Assembly: GCF_900187385.1 (NCBI RefSeq)
Contig: NZ_FYEY01000001.1
Coordinates: 6,014,001 to 6,078,000 of the forward strand
Direction: 5' to 3'
DNA: 64,000 bases
DNA from: Streptomyces sp. 2114.4
GTDB lineage: Bacteria > Actinomycetota > Actinomycetes > Streptomycetales > Streptomycetaceae
Position 1 is the stretch's first letter. Each line of letters opens with the position of its first letter. The notes under the pieces were generated by a model that was given only the letters and a program-made list of their open reading frames with translations, did not search any database and was not told where the DNA came from. Positions 8,190 to 16,129 of this stretch are shown one piece after another. Position numbers and translations under genes: made by a program.

Positions 8190-8198
8190 TTATCCACA
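8190..8198 (+). promoter_or_regulatory. DnaA-box-like motif in the recA leader
   Basis: TTATCCACA matches the E. coli-type DnaA box exactly; Streptomyces DnaA prefers TTGTCCACA. It lies ~90 bases before recA. The same motif is found as an inverted pair at 57687-57722. Confidence 0.45.
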
Positions 8199-8287
8199 GG
8201 TCGGAGCCGGGTCCGGGCGCATTGTCAGTGGCAGGCGTTAGCGTCATGGACGTGAAGCGATCGACTCAAGCAAATCGGGTGGAACCC

Positions 8288-9409
8288 ATGGCAGGCACCG
8301 ACCGCGAGAAGGCGCTGGACGCCGCGCTCGCACAGATTGAACGGCAATTCGGCAAGGGCGCCGTGATGCGCATGGGGGAGCGGTCGAAGGAGCCCATCGA
8401 GGTCATCCCCACCGGATCCACCGCGCTCGACGTCGCGCTCGGCGTCGGCGGCCTCCCCCGCGGCCGCGTCATCGAGGTCTACGGCCCGGAGTCCTCCGGT
8501 AAGACGACCCTGACCCTGCACGCCGTCGCGAACGCCCAGAAGGCCGGCGGCTCCGTCGCGTTCATCGACGCCGAGCACGCCCTCGACCCCGAGTACGCCA
8601 AGAAGCTCGGCGTGGACACCGACTCCCTCATCCTGTCCCAGCCGGACAACGGCGAGCAGGCCCTGGAGATCACGGACATGCTGGTCCGCTCCGGCGCACT
8701 CGACCTCATCGTGATCGACTCCGTCGCCGCCCTGGTGCCGCGGGCCGAGATCGAGGGTGAGATGGGTGACTCCCACGTCGGCCTGCAGGCCCGGCTGATG
8801 AGCCAGGCGCTGCGCAAGATCACCAGCGCGCTCAACCAGTCCAAGACCACCGCGATCTTCATCAACCAGCTCCGCGAGAAGATCGGCGTGATGTTCGGCT
8901 CGCCGGAGACCACCACCGGTGGACGTGCGCTGAAGTTCTACGCCTCGGTGCGTCTCGACATCCGCCGCATCGAAACCCTCAAGGACGGCACGGACGCGGT
9001 CGGCAACCGCACCCGCGTCAAGGTCGTCAAGAACAAGGTCTCCCCGCCCTTCAAGCAGGCCGAGTTCGACATCCTCTACGGCCAGGGCATCAGCCGTGAG
9101 GGCGGCCTGATCGACATGGGCGTGGAGCACGGCTTCATCCGCAAGTCCGGTGCTTGGTACACCTACGAGGGCGACCAGCTCGGCCAGGGCAAGGAAAACG
9201 CCCGTAACTTCCTCAAGGACAACCCGGATCTCGCCAACGAGATCGAGAAGAAGATCAAGGAAAAGCTCGGCATCGGCGTGCAGCCGCAGGACCCGGCGGC
9301 GGAGCCCGGCGCGGACGCCGCGGTGGCGGCGGGCGAACCGGCGGTCGCAGCTCCGGCACCGGCGGCCAAGGGTGCCAAGGGTTCCAAGGCCGCCGCGGCC
9401 AAGAGCTAG
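8288..9409 (+). CDS. recA: Recombinase RecA
   Basis: A 373-residue RecA. It forms ATP-dependent filaments on single-stranded DNA, catalyses homologous strand exchange and stimulates LexA self-cleavage. Walker A is GPESSGKT (residues ~67-74). Also visible are the conserved FIDAEHALD, the Walker B strand LIVIDSVAAL, the L2 region TTGGRALKFY and NQLREKIGVMFG. The last ~45 residues are the Ala/Pro/Lys-rich acidic-to-basic tail usual for Streptomyces RecA. ATG 8288 gives the conserved N-terminus MAGTDREKALDAALAQIERQ. recX follows after six bases, an operon. Expression should be SOS-induced through the box at 8136-8147. Confidence 0.98.
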   Translation: MAGTDREKALDAALAQIERQFGKGAVMRMGERSKEPIEVIPTGSTALDVALGVGGLPRGRVIEVYGPESSGKTTLTLHAVANAQKAGGSVAFIDAEHALDPEYAKKLGVDTDSLILSQPDNGEQALEITDMLVRSGALDLIVIDSVAALVPRAEIEGEMGDSHVGLQARLMSQALRKITSALNQSKTTAIFINQLREKIGVMFGSPETTTGGRALKFYASVRLDIRRIETLKDGTDAVGNRTRVKVVKNKVSPPFKQAEFDILYGQGISREGGLIDMGVEHGFIRKSGAWYTYEGDQLGQGKENARNFLKDNPDLANEIEKKIKEKLGIGVQPQDPAAEPGADAAVAAGEPAVAAPAPAAKGAKGSKAAAAKS

Positions 9410-9415
9410 CCCGCC

Positions 9416-10072
9416 GTGACGCGGCGAACGGAATGGCCGGGCAGCGAGAACGACACCAGCAGCGCTGCCGGCGACGCCGAGACCCGTCAGGGCCGCAGGG
9501 GCCGTCATGGCCGGGAGAGCAGCGGTGGTCCCGACGCGTCGAGGGCCGGGTCGGGACCACCGCGTACACCTGAGGAGCAGGCACGGGCGATCTGCCTGCG
9601 CCTGCTCACCGGGAGCCCTCGTACGCGCAAGCAGCTCGGGGACGCCCTGCACCAGCGGGGCATCCCCGAGGAGACGGCGGAGGAAGTGCTCTCCCGCTTC
9701 GAGGACGTCGGACTGATCGACGACGCGGCCTTCGCCGACGCCTGGGTGGAGTCCCGCCATCACGGGCGCGGCCTGGCCCGCCGCGCCCTGGCCCGTGAAC
9801 TACGCACCAAGGGTGTGGACTCCGCCCTCATCGATGTGGCCGTCGGCCGCCTCGACTCCGAACAGGAGGAGGCCACCGCCCGCGAGCTGGTCGACCGCAA
9901 ACTGCGCTCCACCCGAGGCCTGGACCGCGAAAAGCGCCTGCGCCGTCTGGCCGGAATGCTGGCCCGCAAGGGGTACCCGGAAGGCCTCGCCCTCCGGGTG
10001 GTCAGGCAGGCCCTGGAGGAGGAAGGCGAGGACCCGGCACTCCTGGAGGAGCACTGTCTGCCGGACACGTGA
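9416..10072 (+). CDS. recX: RecA regulatory protein RecX
   Basis: A 218-residue RecX, which binds RecA filaments and limits their activity. Residues ~50-210 carry the three-helix RecX repeats: ARAICLRLLTGSPRTRKQLGDAL, then EVLSRFEDVGLIDDAAFADAWVESR, RRALARELRTKGVDSALI, and finally GMLARKGYPEGLALRVVRQAL. The first ~50 residues are a disordered charged leader common in actinobacterial RecX. GTG 9416 starts six bases after the recA stop. It should be co-transcribed with recA by readthrough from the SOS promoter. Confidence 0.93.
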   Translation: MTRRTEWPGSENDTSSAAGDAETRQGRRGRHGRESSGGPDASRAGSGPPRTPEEQARAICLRLLTGSPRTRKQLGDALHQRGIPEETAEEVLSRFEDVGLIDDAAFADAWVESRHHGRGLARRALARELRTKGVDSALIDVAVGRLDSEQEEATARELVDRKLRSTRGLDREKRLRRLAGMLARKGYPEGLALRVVRQALEEEGEDPALLEEHCLPDT

Positions 10073-10082
10073 GCAGAACAAG

Positions 10083-10205
10083 CCGAGGCCCTGGGGTGGG
10101 GGAGGGAGGGGGAGGGGCGGGGGAAAGACGGCGAAGGAGCCACAGCCCCCTCACCCCCCGCCCCACCCCCCGCCCCACCCCCCGTCTCACCCCCCGTCTC
10201 ACCCC
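10083..10205. repeat. G-run tract plus four 12-bp tandem repeats between recX and the rhodanese gene
   Basis: Runs of three to five G on the plus strand (about 10091-10128) are followed by four tandem 12-mers CACCCCCCG(CCC/TCT), at 10152-10163, 10164-10175, 10176-10187 and 10188-10199, with a partial fifth copy to 10205. The last copy touches the rhodanese stop codon. Both strands therefore carry G-runs able to form G-quadruplexes, and the two halves could pair as a long hairpin between these convergent genes. Confidence 0.75.
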
Positions 10206-10576
10206 ACCGGCAACCCGGCCCCCCGCCAAGCCTGGAACCCGCCCTCCAGGTCGGTTGCGCGGTGCAGGCCCAGCTCGCGCAGGGAGAGTGCCGCGAGGCT
10301 CGATGCGTAGCCCTCGTTGCAGACCACCACGACCGGCAGAGCGTGGTGGGTCGCTTCCGGGGCGTGGTGCTCGCCCGTCGGGTCGAGCCGCCACTCCAGC
10401 TCGTTACGCTCCACGATCAGTGCGCCCGGGATGAGGCCGTCGCGCTCCCTCAGCTCCGCGTAGCGGATGTCCACCAGCAGCCCGCCGGCTTCCTGGACGG
10501 CGGCGGCCTCCCGCGGACCCACCCGGTGCCCCAGCTCGCGCCGGGCACGGGCCAGCAGCTCATCGACCGCGCTCAT
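10199..10576 (-). CDS. Rhodanese-like domain protein (sulfurtransferase)
   Basis: A 125-residue single-domain rhodanese. The active-site loop is CNEGYASS with the cysteine near residue 86. It is preceded by the VDIRYAELRERDGLIPGA strand, where rhodaneses carry DxR, and followed by the GGFQAW..AGLPV end typical of the fold. It should carry persulfide sulfur and act in sulfur metabolism. ATG 10576 overlaps the cysteine dioxygenase stop as ATGA and has GAGGAG six bases upstream; a GTG two codons earlier is too close to that site. Coupling to cysteine dioxygenase argues that the two act together in cysteine breakdown. Confidence 0.88.
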   Translation of the reverse strand: MSAVDELLARARRELGHRVGPREAAAVQEAGGLLVDIRYAELRERDGLIPGALIVERNELEWRLDPTGEHHAPEATHHALPVVVVCNEGYASSLAALSLRELGLHRATDLEGGFQAWRGAGLPVG

Positions 10577-11115
10577 GTCCACTCCTCGGGCTGCTCGACC
10601 GCTTCGAGCCGCAGCAGTGGCCCGGTGCGGCTGTAGCGGCGCATCAACGGCAGCGGCGGGTAGTAGGCGTGTACCGACACCGCATGGGCCTGCGGGGACA
10701 GGTTGAGCACCTGGTGGACATGGTGTGGGCCGAACGCCCGGCCGCGGCCGCCGCTGAGCTTGCGCTCCCGGTCCACGTCGTCGGCGAGCTCCAGCGTCTT
10801 CCAGCCCTCGGTGGGGAGCTGAGCGGTGAGCGACTGTTCCGTCAGCTCGCCGGCGGCCGTCGCGAAGGCGCCGTGCGAGCCGCCGTGGTCGTGCCAGCCG
10901 GTACCGGTGCCGGGCGGCCAGCCGATCAGCCAGGCCTCACTGCCGCCCGGCCCGTCCAGCCGGATCCAGGTACGGCCTTCGGGGTCGAGCGGGAGCGAAG
11001 CGATGAGCTCCGGGTCCGCGGCGGTGCGGTGGGCGAAGTCGAGAAGTTCACGGGCGCTGGGCCCACCGTCATGGCCGGTGGCACGCGGGCGCGCAGGGGT
11101 ACGTACGTCGGGCAC
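10573..11115 (-). CDS. Cysteine dioxygenase (CDO, cupin)
   Basis: A 180-residue cupin of the type I cysteine dioxygenase family, which oxidises L-cysteine to cysteine sulfinate with a mononuclear iron. The iron ligands are visible as H75 and H77 in WHDHGGSHGAF and a third His in FGPHHVHQVLN (131-134). Start GTG 11115 has AGGA about nine bases upstream. The gene sits between a cysteine-ended leader peptide (11194-11280) and a rhodanese that it overlaps, forming a sulfur amino acid unit. Regulation by attenuation through the leader peptide is likely but inferred. Confidence 0.88.
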   Translation of the reverse strand: MPDVRTPARPRATGHDGGPSARELLDFAHRTAADPELIASLPLDPEGRTWIRLDGPGGSEAWLIGWPPGTGTGWHDHGGSHGAFATAAGELTEQSLTAQLPTEGWKTLELADDVDRERKLSGGRGRAFGPHHVHQVLNLSPQAHAVSVHAYYPPLPLMRRYSRTGPLLRLEAVEQPEEWT

Positions 11116-11193
11116 GGAAACCGTCCTGGGTGATCGCGAAGAGACACGGCTGCCGGGAGGGGGCAGGCGGCCGCGCGGGGAAGGAGCTGCGGA

Positions 11194-11280
11194 TCAACAG
11201 GACGGACGACACATGCAGCCCGCATAGCGGAGCAGGTCGAGATGGACCCTCCGCCAGAATCGCGAGCTGTGATCAGTCAT
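11194..11280 (-). CDS. 28-residue cysteine-rich leader peptide upstream of cysteine dioxygenase
   Basis: A short reading frame MTDHSSRFWRRV, then HLDLLRYAG, ending in CMCRPSC with three cysteines, the last immediately before the stop. The R(R)xHLDLLR core resembles the family of putative leader peptides found before sulfur-assimilation genes in Streptomyces. It ends 78 bases before the dioxygenase start. ATG 11280 lies within the end of the monooxygenase gene (8-base overlap), so its translation is probably coupled to that gene. The expected role is cysteine-dependent attenuation: ribosomes stall on terminal Cys codons when charged tRNA-Cys is scarce. Confidence 0.65.
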   Translation of the reverse strand: MTDHSSRFWRRVHLDLLRYAGCMCRPSC

Positions 11281-13162
11281 CCTCGGAGTGAAGCATGGAC
11301 GTTCGCGCAGGGTCAACCGCGGAAGTCCGCCCCGCCGCGGCTCCGCCCGCCCCGTGCTCACCCTCCTCGGCGCCACTCGCCCCGGCTGCACCCTCCCCGG
11401 GCTCTCCCGCCCCGGCTCCCCCCTCCCCGGCTCCGCCGTCCCGGGACACCCCCAAGTCGCCGGTCCGCTCGGGCTGCCGGGCCCGCCCTGGCTCCGCGTC
11501 CTGCCCGTACGCCGTGCCCCGTACCGCGTCCGCACAGGCGGCCATCTCGGCCGGGCGGACCCCCGACAGCGCGGTGACCAGATGGCCGTCCGGCCGTACG
11601 AGCAGCACGGTGTGCGCGGCCGCACCCGGATAGGCCTCGGTGACCAGGATCTCGGCGGCCATCGGCAGCGCGTCGACCGCGTCGGCCAACCGGGGCATCA
11701 GACCCGCCGACTGCCAGTGCCGCCGGTCCCAGACACCGGTACCGGGCGCCACCAGCACCACCAGAAGGCCCTGCCCGAGCCGGTCGCGCAGCCGGACCAC
11801 CGAGCCGTCGGACGCGGTCACCGGCACATCCGTGACGGCCGCGCCGGGAAGCGTCTCGACGACGGGGCCGGTCACGGGCGGCGCGAGCGGGGAGCGCGCG
11901 TACACCGGCGGCGCGCCCAGCGGGCCGCGGCTCAGATGACCGTCGGTGAGCAGGGTGCTGCGGCCGCGCACCGCACCCGGGAGCACGGTCCGCCAGCGGG
12001 CCGAGCGGCCGTCGCGCAGCAGCGGCAAGGCCTGGTCCGCGGCGCGCAGCCGGGCCGCCACCGCGCCCCGGCGCTCGGCCTGGTAGCTGTCGAGCAGTAC
12101 CTCACCGGCGCCGTGATGCCAGGCCAGGCCCAGCTTCCAAGCGAGGTTTTCGGCGTCCCGCAGCCCCTCGTCCAGGCCCTGGGTGCCGAGGGCGCCCAGC
12201 AGATGGGCGGCGTCCCCGGCGAGGAAGGCGCGGCCCCGGCGCCAACGCCGGGCCAGCCGGTGGTGGACGGTGTGCACCCCGGTGTCGAGGAGTTCGTACG
12301 GCGGGACCAGCCGCCCGTGGCCGCGCCCCCGTGCGGGCGCCACGCCGCCGTCCGCGCCGTCCGCGTCCGCCGGGGATTCGGTGGTCCAGCCGGCCAGCGA
12401 GTCGCGGATCCGGGCGACCAGGGCGTCCGGTGTGACCAGTTCGCGCCCCGGTGGCAGCAGCCAGTCCAGCCGCCAGATGCCGTCGGGCAGCGGGCGGGCG
12501 GACACCTCGCTGCCCGGTCCGCCGCCGTGCCGGGGCGGCGAGCGGTGCAGCAGCGCCTCGCCGGGCCAGGGGAGCTCGCAGCGCAGCGCGGCGACCGCGT
12601 GCCGCTCCACCGCCGTACGGCCCGGGAAGCGGATGTCCAGCAGCTTGCGGACCGTCGAGCGGGGGCCGTCGCAGCCGATCAGGTAACTCCCGCGCCACCA
12701 CGTCCCGTTGGTGCCGCGGGTGTGGGCGCTGATGCCCTGCTCGTCCTGTTCGAGGCCGGCGAGCCGGCTGCCGGTGACGATCTCGGCGAGCTTTTCGTGG
12801 GCGAGTGCGGCGCGCAGCGCGCGGGTGAGGGCATGCTGCGGCAGATGGACCGGGGACACGGCGGTGGCGGGGGCGGCGCCGTCCGGGGCCTGCGGGGCGA
12901 AGGCGATGCGTTCCAGCAGGCGCCGGCGGCGCATCGTGCGCCAGGCCGTCCAGCGGGTGCCGTCGCTCTCCAGGGTGTCGGCACAGCCGAGCCGGCCGAC
13001 GAAGGCGGCGGTGTCCTGGTGGAGCACGGCGGTGCGGGCGGGCCGGGTGTCCTCCTGGCCGGTGGTCTCGTCGAGGACGACACTGGGCACGCCGAGGCGG
13101 GCGAGGGCGAGGGAGAGGGAGAGGCCGACCGGGCCGGCGCCGACCACGATCACCGGGTCCAC
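11273..13162 (-). CDS. FAD-dependent monooxygenase (PheA/TfdB, aromatic hydroxylase type)
   Basis: A 629-residue flavoprotein hydroxylase. The N-terminal dinucleotide motif is VGAGPVGLSLSLALARLG, followed by the GCDGPRSTVRK (DG) motif and the second FAD motif LAGDAAHLLGALGTQGLDEGLRDAENLAWKLG. The C-terminal ~180 residues include a thioredoxin-like region as in phenol hydroxylases. They end in a Gly/Ala/Glu-rich low-complexity tail of ~60 residues. GTG 13162 is chosen because GGGGAG lies seven bases upstream and the FAD motif then begins at residue ~7. It should hydroxylate an aromatic or polyketide-like substrate using NAD(P)H; the substrate is unknown. Its stop overlaps the leader peptide start. 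Confidence 0.85.
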   Translation of the reverse strand: MDPVIVVGAGPVGLSLSLALARLGVPSVVLDETTGQEDTRPARTAVLHQDTAAFVGRLGCADTLESDGTRWTAWRTMRRRRLLERIAFAPQAPDGAAPATAVSPVHLPQHALTRALRAALAHEKLAEIVTGSRLAGLEQDEQGISAHTRGTNGTWWRGSYLIGCDGPRSTVRKLLDIRFPGRTAVERHAVAALRCELPWPGEALLHRSPPRHGGGPGSEVSARPLPDGIWRLDWLLPPGRELVTPDALVARIRDSLAGWTTESPADADGADGGVAPARGRGHGRLVPPYELLDTGVHTVHHRLARRWRRGRAFLAGDAAHLLGALGTQGLDEGLRDAENLAWKLGLAWHHGAGEVLLDSYQAERRGAVAARLRAADQALPLLRDGRSARWRTVLPGAVRGRSTLLTDGHLSRGPLGAPPVYARSPLAPPVTGPVVETLPGAAVTDVPVTASDGSVVRLRDRLGQGLLVVLVAPGTGVWDRRHWQSAGLMPRLADAVDALPMAAEILVTEAYPGAAAHTVLLVRPDGHLVTALSGVRPAEMAACADAVRGTAYGQDAEPGRARQPERTGDLGVSRDGGAGEGGAGAGEPGEGAAGASGAEEGEHGAGGAAAGRTSAVDPARTSMLHSEDD

Positions 13163-13276
13163 GGCGCAGCTCCCCGGGGCCGCTGGTACGTACGGGACAG
13201 GCGGAAACTGGCAGTTGGAGCCCGGTGCGTGATCACACAGAGTATGCAACCCACTGCGGCCGCTCGCGTCAAGTGA

Positions 13277-13308
13277 CGGAGGCGGTGGCAGCGGTGCCAC
13301 CGCCTCCG
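13277..13308 (-). terminator. Terminator of the gluABCD operon
   Basis: A perfect 14-bp stem (arms 13277-13290 and 13295-13308) with a GCGG loop, ~70 bases beyond the gluD stop and before the monooxygenase start. Confidence 0.8.
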
Positions 13309-13378
13309 GACGGTCTCCTCTCAGCCGCGCGGCGGCCGGCGCCCCGTCAGGGCGGCGCGGGGGCGCGGCGGCCGCAGC

Positions 13379-14314
13379 TCAGTCCTGCGGGGCCGCCGGC
13401 TTGTCCGGTACCGCGTCGGCCATCTCCATCGCGTCGCCGGCCGCCACCGGCTCGCCGGCCGCGGCCACCTTGATGCCGGTCCTGGCCCGGCTGCCGCGCC
13501 GCTCGATCCAGTTGGCGAGGGAGGACAGCGCCAGGCACATCGCGACGTAGATGGCGCCGGTCACGATGATGAACGGCACATAGGTGTCATTGCCGTTGAC
13601 GAGGATGTTGGTGCTCATCTGGCGGGCGGTGAAGAGCAGTTCCTCGAAGGTGATGATGTAGCCCAGCGAGGTGTCCTTCAGGGTCACCACGAGCTGGCTG
13701 ATGATCGTCGGGAGCATCGCACGGATGGCCTGCGGGAGCAGCACCGTCGTCATGACCTGGGTCTTGGTCATACCGAGTGCGTAGGCGGCCTCACGCTGTC
13801 CCGCGGGGACGGCGTTGACGCCGGCCCGGAGCACCTCGGCCTGGACCGAGCCGTTGTAGACCGTCAGCCCGATGACCAGTGCCCAGAACTGCGGCCCGTC
13901 CTCGCCGAGGCCGAGGGCTTCGCGGTTGGTCAGCAGCGCCACCCACAGCGCATAGATCGTGATCAGCAGCGGGACGGCACGGAAGAGCTCGATGAAGCCG
14001 GTCGCCAGCCAGCGGACCGGCTTGTGGTCCGACAGCCGCGCCACCGCGAGCAGCACGCCCAGGACCAGCGACAGCACCGCCGCGACCGCGAAGACCTGCA
14101 GTGTCGTCAGGACGCCGTCGCGGATGTTGGTCCGCACTCCGGCGTTGTTGAAGATGTTCCACACCTCGGGTTCGAGCTGGCCCTTGGTGTTGAGCCGGAC
14201 CACGGCGAACACGAGCAGTCCCAGCATCGCGAGCGCACCGCAGACGCCGTAGATGCGGTTGCGTGTCTTTGCCTTCGGCCCGGGTACGTCGTAGAGAACG
14301 CTGGCGCCGCTCAT
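13379..14314 (-). CDS. gluD: Glutamate ABC transporter permease GluD
   Basis: A 311-residue polar amino acid permease. An N-terminal membrane segment (IYGVCGALAMLGLLVFAVVR) is followed by the HisM-type permease block with about five helices. The cytoplasmic coupling loop EREAAYALGMTKTQVMTTVLLPQAIR-like region (visible as QREAAYALGMTKTQ and LLPQAIRAMLPTI) contacts the ATPase GluA. The C-terminal ~50 residues are a soluble, basic then acidic tail. ATG 14314 has GAGG seven bases upstream. It is the last gene of gluABCD, 73 bases after gluC, and is followed by a terminator. Its partner permease is GluC. Confidence 0.92.
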   Translation of the reverse strand: MSGASVLYDVPGPKAKTRNRIYGVCGALAMLGLLVFAVVRLNTKGQLEPEVWNIFNNAGVRTNIRDGVLTTLQVFAVAAVLSLVLGVLLAVARLSDHKPVRWLATGFIELFRAVPLLITIYALWVALLTNREALGLGEDGPQFWALVIGLTVYNGSVQAEVLRAGVNAVPAGQREAAYALGMTKTQVMTTVLLPQAIRAMLPTIISQLVVTLKDTSLGYIITFEELLFTARQMSTNILVNGNDTYVPFIIVTGAIYVAMCLALSSLANWIERRGSRARTGIKVAAAGEPVAAGDAMEMADAVPDKPAAPQD

Positions 14315-14387
14315 GCCCTTACCTCACTAGTTTCCGCCCCGCCTGCGCGCGGCACCCACGTCGTCCCGTCCGGCCTCCCGAGCCCGT

Positions 14388-15035
14388 TCACCGCACGACC
14401 CCCATCCGGCGCTCCAGCATCCGGAAGGCGCCGCTGATGGCGAAGGTGATGACGAGGTAGGCGAGCGCCGTCCACAGGAAGATCCAGGCGATCGGATACC
14501 CCTTGTCGTTCAGCAGCTTGGAGACGTTGAACAACTCGCCGTAGCCGAACGCTCCGGCGATGGCGGAGTTCTTCGTCAGCGCGATGAAGATGCTGCTGAG
14601 CGGTGCCAGCACGGTGCGCGTGGCCTGGGGGAGCACTATCTCGCGCAGCGTCTGGGAGAACGTCATGCCGATGCTGCGCGCGGCCTCCGCCTGGCCCAGC
14701 GGCACGGTGTTGATGCCGGACCGCACCGCCTCGCAGACGAAGGAGGAGGTGTAGAAGCCGAGGGCCAGGGTGGCCAGGATGTACGGGCTGGCGCCGCGGA
14801 AGAGCACCTGAGGGACGACGAAGAACGCGACCAGGAAGAGCAGCGTCAGCGGGGTGTTGCGCAGCACCGTGACCCAGGCCGTGCCGAAGGCGCGCAGCGG
14901 CGGGACCGGAGACACCCGGAAGCCGGCTATGGCAACGCCGAGGACCAGGGCGAGCAGCGCGCTGGACGCGGTGATCGCCAGGGTTCCGAGGAACCCGTCC
15001 CGGAACTCGGGCAGGTAATCGAGGAGTACGTTCAT
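14388..15035 (-). CDS. gluC: Glutamate ABC transporter permease GluC
   Basis: A 215-residue polar amino acid permease with the family hallmark loop GQAEAARSIGMTFSQTLREI and LPQATRTVLAPL, which binds the ATPase. Membrane helices run through FLGTLAITASSALLALVLG, TLLFLVAFFVVPQVLF, and others. ATG 15035 has GGAG five bases upstream. It pairs with GluD to form the membrane channel for glutamate uptake. A long hairpin separates it from gluB and may lower its expression relative to the binding protein. Confidence 0.92.
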   Translation of the reverse strand: MNVLLDYLPEFRDGFLGTLAITASSALLALVLGVAIAGFRVSPVPPLRAFGTAWVTVLRNTPLTLLFLVAFFVVPQVLFRGASPYILATLALGFYTSSFVCEAVRSGINTVPLGQAEAARSIGMTFSQTLREIVLPQATRTVLAPLSSIFIALTKNSAIAGAFGYGELFNVSKLLNDKGYPIAWIFLWTALAYLVITFAISGAFRMLERRMGVVR

Positions 15036-15104
15036 GGGGTCTCCGCGGTAGCGGTCGGGTCGACGGCGGGATGAGGATCAAAAGGGGCGGCGCGGAAGAC
15101 ACCG

Positions 15105-15140
15105 CGCCCCGTACACCCGCCGCGGCGGGCGTACGGGGCG
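15105..15140 (-). promoter_or_regulatory. Intercistronic hairpin between gluB and gluC
   Basis: Two 18-base arms (15105-15122 and 15123-15140) are complementary except at one position, giving a long stem around a CCGCGG centre, 24 bases after the gluB stop. GGGGCGGCGCGG at 15084-15095 could pair with part of the left arm instead. Such hairpins commonly protect upstream mRNA or attenuate downstream genes in ABC transporter operons. Confidence 0.6.
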
Positions 15141-15164
15141 GCGCGGTCCGGTGGGCGGGGTGCC

Positions 15165-16073
15165 TCAGTCGCGCGGAAGCGGGGTCTGGGGGGCCTTGAA
15201 GGGCGAACCCGACTTGCCGAGCGTGGCCTTGTAGGCCTTCTCGTAGTCGCCGTTCTTGATGTGGTTCTCCAGCGCTGCGGTGATGGCGGTGCGCAGGGCC
15301 TTGTCGTCCTTGCGCATACCGACGCCGTAGGGCTCCTTGGTGAACGGCTTGCCGACGACCCGGAGCTGGCTGGGACGCTGTGCCGCGTAGCCCTTGAGGA
15401 TCGCGTCGTCGGTGGTGACCGCGTCCACCTGGCCGTCGACGAGGTTCTTGACGCAGTCCGAGTACTTCGACTGCTCGCTGGTGTTCGCGCCGTACTTCGG
15501 CTTCTTGATCTCCTGCAGCGGAGTCGAGCCGACGATCGAGCAGACCTTCTTGCCCTTGAGGGATTCCGGACCGGTGATGCCCTTGTCGTCCTTGCGCACC
15601 AGGAGGTCCGCGCCGGCGGTGTAGTACGGGCCCGCGAAGCCGACCTGCTTCTTGCGCTCGTCGTTGATCGTGTAGGTACCGACGTAGTAGTCGACCTGGC
15701 CGTGGGAGATGGTCGTCTCACGGACGTTGGAGTCGATCGTCTTGTACTCGATCTGCTTCGCGGAGAAGCCCAGGTCGGCGGCGACCATCTTGGCGATCTC
15801 GATGTCGAAGCCGGAGTATTTGCCGGCGGTGTCCTTGAAGCCCAGGAACGGCTGGTCGGCCTTCACACCGATGACGATCTTCTTGGCCTTCTGGGCCTTC
15901 TTCAGCACCGGGGAGTCGATCTTCGGGGCGGAGGCGACCTTGTAGGTGCCGCTGTAGACCTCTCCGCCGGCCGGCTTGTCGCCTGCCGTGCCCGTCTCCC
16001 CGCCGCACGCAGTAGCCGTGGCCGCCAGCGCGAGCACCACCGCACCGGCCGCAGCCGTCTGACGAATCCTCAT
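15165..16073 (-). CDS. gluB: Glutamate-binding lipoprotein GluB
   Basis: A 302-residue periplasmic-type solute-binding protein (SBP_bac_3 family) anchored outside the membrane. The signal peptide MRIRQTAAAGAVVLALAATA ends in the lipobox TAC with the lipid-carrying Cys near residue 23. The mature part shows the family pattern FLGFKDTAGKYSGFDIEIAKMVA, RETTISHGQVDYYVGTYTI, FAGPYYTAGADLLVRKDD and the Lys-rich C-terminal end. ATG 16073 is chosen because AAAGGA lies eight to ten bases upstream; an upstream ATG would spoil the signal peptide. It delivers glutamate to GluC/GluD. Confidence 0.92.
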   Translation of the reverse strand: MRIRQTAAAGAVVLALAATATACGGETGTAGDKPAGGEVYSGTYKVASAPKIDSPVLKKAQKAKKIVIGVKADQPFLGFKDTAGKYSGFDIEIAKMVAADLGFSAKQIEYKTIDSNVRETTISHGQVDYYVGTYTINDERKKQVGFAGPYYTAGADLLVRKDDKGITGPESLKGKKVCSIVGSTPLQEIKKPKYGANTSEQSKYSDCVKNLVDGQVDAVTTDDAILKGYAAQRPSQLRVVGKPFTKEPYGVGMRKDDKALRTAITAALENHIKNGDYEKAYKATLGKSGSPFKAPQTPLPRD

Positions 16074-16129
16074 GGTGAACATCCTTTGGTTCAGCAAGTG
16101 TTGGCAATGACGGTGGCCCGACTGCGGCC

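Larger units (their letters stand above)
7952..8287. other. recA upstream region
   Basis: These 336 bases contain the recA promoter, LexA box and DnaA-box-like motif, each listed separately. No additional gene is supported. Confidence 0.7.

Noticed and set aside
10152..10205. Tandem 12-mers considered as a CRISPR array
   Set aside because: Units abut without unique spacers; a simple tandem repeat.
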